Shown here: positions 62,771 through 64,000 of the stretch, piece after piece
Layout of the letters: each line of letters starts with the position of its first letter
Numbering within the stretch: the first letter of the stretch is position 1
Assembly (NCBI RefSeq): GCF_004337695.1
Contig: NZ_SJXJ01000015.1
Coordinates: forward strand, 1-64,000
Direction: 5' to 3'
Source of the DNA: Tenacibaculum sp. M341
GTDB lineage: Bacteria; Bacteroidota; Bacteroidia; Flavobacteriales; Flavobacteriaceae
DNA length: 64,000 nucleotides
The notes under the pieces: model-generated
What the model saw: the letters and a program-made list of their open reading frames with translations, nothing else
Told to the model about the DNA's origin: nothing
Database searches by the model: none
Program-made: the position numbers and the translations under genes

Positions 62771-64000
62771 ATGAAACAACTAAATAGAAAAATAGTAGCA
62801 GCACTATTTCTTTCGTTTTTAACCACTGTTTTCATTTGGGCTCAAGAGTCTAAAACATCATTTGATGTTGATGGAGAACAAGTGAATATTGGCAACTTAG
62901 AAAATGAAGTAAAAAAGCTGATGAAAGAAGTAGGAATTGTGGGGATTTCTTTGGCAGTTATAGATAAAGGAGAAGAGGTTTATTACAATGCATTTGGAAA
63001 AAAGACGCTTGAAGGAAAGGAAGAAAAAATTAATAAAGAAACCATTTTTGAAGCTTGTTCATTATCCAAAAGCTATACAGTGTATGCCGCTTATAAAATG
63101 ATCGATGCGGGATTGTTAGATTTAGATAAACCCTTATATAAATATCTTGAATATGAACCATTAAAACACGATGAACGTTACAAAAAAATAACAGCAAGAA
63201 TGGTGTTAAGTCATAATTCGGGAATTGAAAATCATAAAGGAAAAAACGATCCTGATGTATTGGAGATTATAGCAAACCCAGAAGAGAGATTTGTGTATTC
63301 TGGAGAAGGATACACCTATTTAGCCAATGTGATTTCAAAATTGGTTGGTATGCCAATAGAAGAAATGATGAAAAGTTCTGTTTATGAACCGCTTCAACTT
63401 AAAAGAACGTTCACAACAACTGTAGGAGAAGGGAATATAAATTATGCAAAACCTCATAATGTATTTGGAGAGGTGATTAATAAAGGAAGAAATAAAAAGC
63501 CTGATTTAGCTGGAAGAATTCATTCAAATGCCCATGATTATGCAAAATTGATGACACATTTGTTAGTAAAAAAGAATTTAACAAAAGAAAGATTGTTAAA
63601 TCCGGCAACTAAAATGCGAAACGATAGAGAATTATTTTATGGTCCTGGATTTGAAATTCTTTACACAAAGAACGATACTTTATTAATTCAGGGAGGAAAC
63701 AATAATGGGTTTAAAGGATTAGCTTGTTATTCGGTAAATAAAGATTGTGGTTTTGTGTTCTTTGCTAATTCTGACAGAGCTGAATTGTTAGGAATAGCCA
63801 TTAATAAACTAACCATTAATAGTGAAATACCAGAGTATTATAAGGGAATTATATATACCAACCAATCTCCAACCAAGGCGGATGAAATTTTTAGCCTTTA
63901 TAGAAATAAAGGAGCGGAAGAAACTAAGAAAAGACTTCAGGAGATATTTAAAAAGGAGAAAAAAATCTTTACCTCTAATGATATTGTAGACTTGGTGTAT
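62771..64000 (+). CDS. Secreted SxxK serine hydrolase, beta-lactamase/ClbP-like, 3' end missing
   Basis: The protein begins MKQLNRKIVAALFLSFLTTVFIWAQ (Sec signal) and continues for at least 410 residues before the window ends. The beta-lactamase-related catalytic motif is S97-L-S-K100 (EACSLSKSYT), and Y176 in FVYSGEGYTYL is the expected general-base tyrosine. SHNSGI near residue 150 and a late QGGNNNGFKG (in place of a KTG or HxG motif) complete the fold. Prodrug peptidases ClbP, ZmaM and XcnG belong to this fold and cleave N-acyl-D-Asn caps; ClbP's pair is S95/K98. The ClbP type has three C-terminal membrane helices, which would lie beyond base 64,000. Generic penicillin-binding-like esterase is the alternative. 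Confidence 0.82.
   Translation, partial: MKQLNRKIVAALFLSFLTTVFIWAQESKTSFDVDGEQVNIGNLENEVKKLMKEVGIVGISLAVIDKGEEVYYNAFGKKTLEGKEEKINKETIFEACSLSKSYTVYAAYKMIDAGLLDLDKPLYKYLEYEPLKHDERYKKITARMVLSHNSGIENHKGKNDPDVLEIIANPEERFVYSGEGYTYLANVISKLVGMPIEEMMKSSVYEPLQLKRTFTTTVGEGNINYAKPHNVFGEVINKGRNKKPDLAGRIHSNAHDYAKLMTHLLVKKNLTKERLLNPATKMRNDRELFYGPGFEILYTKNDTLLIQGGNNNGFKGLACYSVNKDCGFVFFANSDRAELLGIAINKLTINSEIPEYYKGIIYTNQSPTKADEIFSLYRNKGAEETKKRLQEIFKKEKKIFTSNDIVDLVY

Overview
The window is AT-rich chromosomal DNA from a member of the Bacteroidota, almost certainly a marine Flavobacteriaceae. The evidence is SusC/SusD and TonB-receptor/DUF4249 pairs, lipoproteins with short Bacteroidota-type signals, few Shine-Dalgarno sequences, TAnnTTTG-type promoter elements, monomeric isocitrate dehydrogenase, a DUF6095-like/murQ pair and an alginate utilisation locus. 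The genus cannot be settled from the sequence alone.

Region 1 (1-27,000) is ordinary core genome. It opens with a surface protein cut by the left edge, followed by an ATP-grasp protein, murQ and an MscS channel. Next come a DUF4249 lipoprotein with its TonB receptor, monomeric NADP-isocitrate dehydrogenase, ribosomal protein L19 and a large FAD/Fe-S oxidoreductase. An Lrp regulator sits opposite a DUF1338 (2-oxoadipate dioxygenase-type) enzyme. The rest includes a YqaE/Pmp3 micropeptide, CsaA, a Mpo1-like protein, two secreted TonB-C-domain proteins, a cyclophilin-FKBP fusion, release factor 3, a truncated haemoglobin, a CPXCG micropeptide, a thioesterase and an SPFH protein. Many genes end in clear hairpin terminators.

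Region 2 (27,100-45,400) is a complete alginate locus on the + strand. It encodes lyases PL6, PL7 and PL17, KdgF, SusC/SusD, a PKD surface binding protein and a FadR-type GntR regulator. An MFS transporter, DEH reductase, KDG kinase, KDPG aldolase, a short LacI-like protein and a DMT exporter follow. Palindromic TTGGTnnACCA-type operators, phased every 13 bp and overlapping the -7 promoter elements, lie before the PL6 and SusC genes. A single copy lies before the regulator gene.

Region 3 (45,500-51,750) is an accessory stretch on the - strand. It holds small unrecognised proteins, one gene with an apparent homopolymer frameshift and a degraded IS3-family remnant. Two strong palindromes follow, then a frameshifted NusG-family (UpxY/LoaP-like) antiterminator pseudogene.

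Region 4 (51,765-64,000, running off the right edge) is the most interesting part, a biosynthetic gene cluster. It contains a 2-oxoglutarate dioxygenase-like protein and a 2,151-residue NRPS with the order FAAL-T-C-A-T-E. The A-domain pocket reads D-L-T-K-I-G-E-I-G-K, close to the asparagine code, and the terminal domain is an epimerase. A membrane-anchored M19 dipeptidase, an SbnA/SbnB-type pair for L-2,3-diaminopropionate and a secreted SxxK serine hydrolase follow. Together they suggest an N-acyl-D-Asn-capped prodrug, logically like colibactin, zwittermicin or xenocoumacin. A diaminopropionate unit and a ClbP-like activating peptidase would complete the scheme, in a Bacteroidota setting with FAAL loading. 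The remaining assembly-line genes would lie beyond base 64,000.
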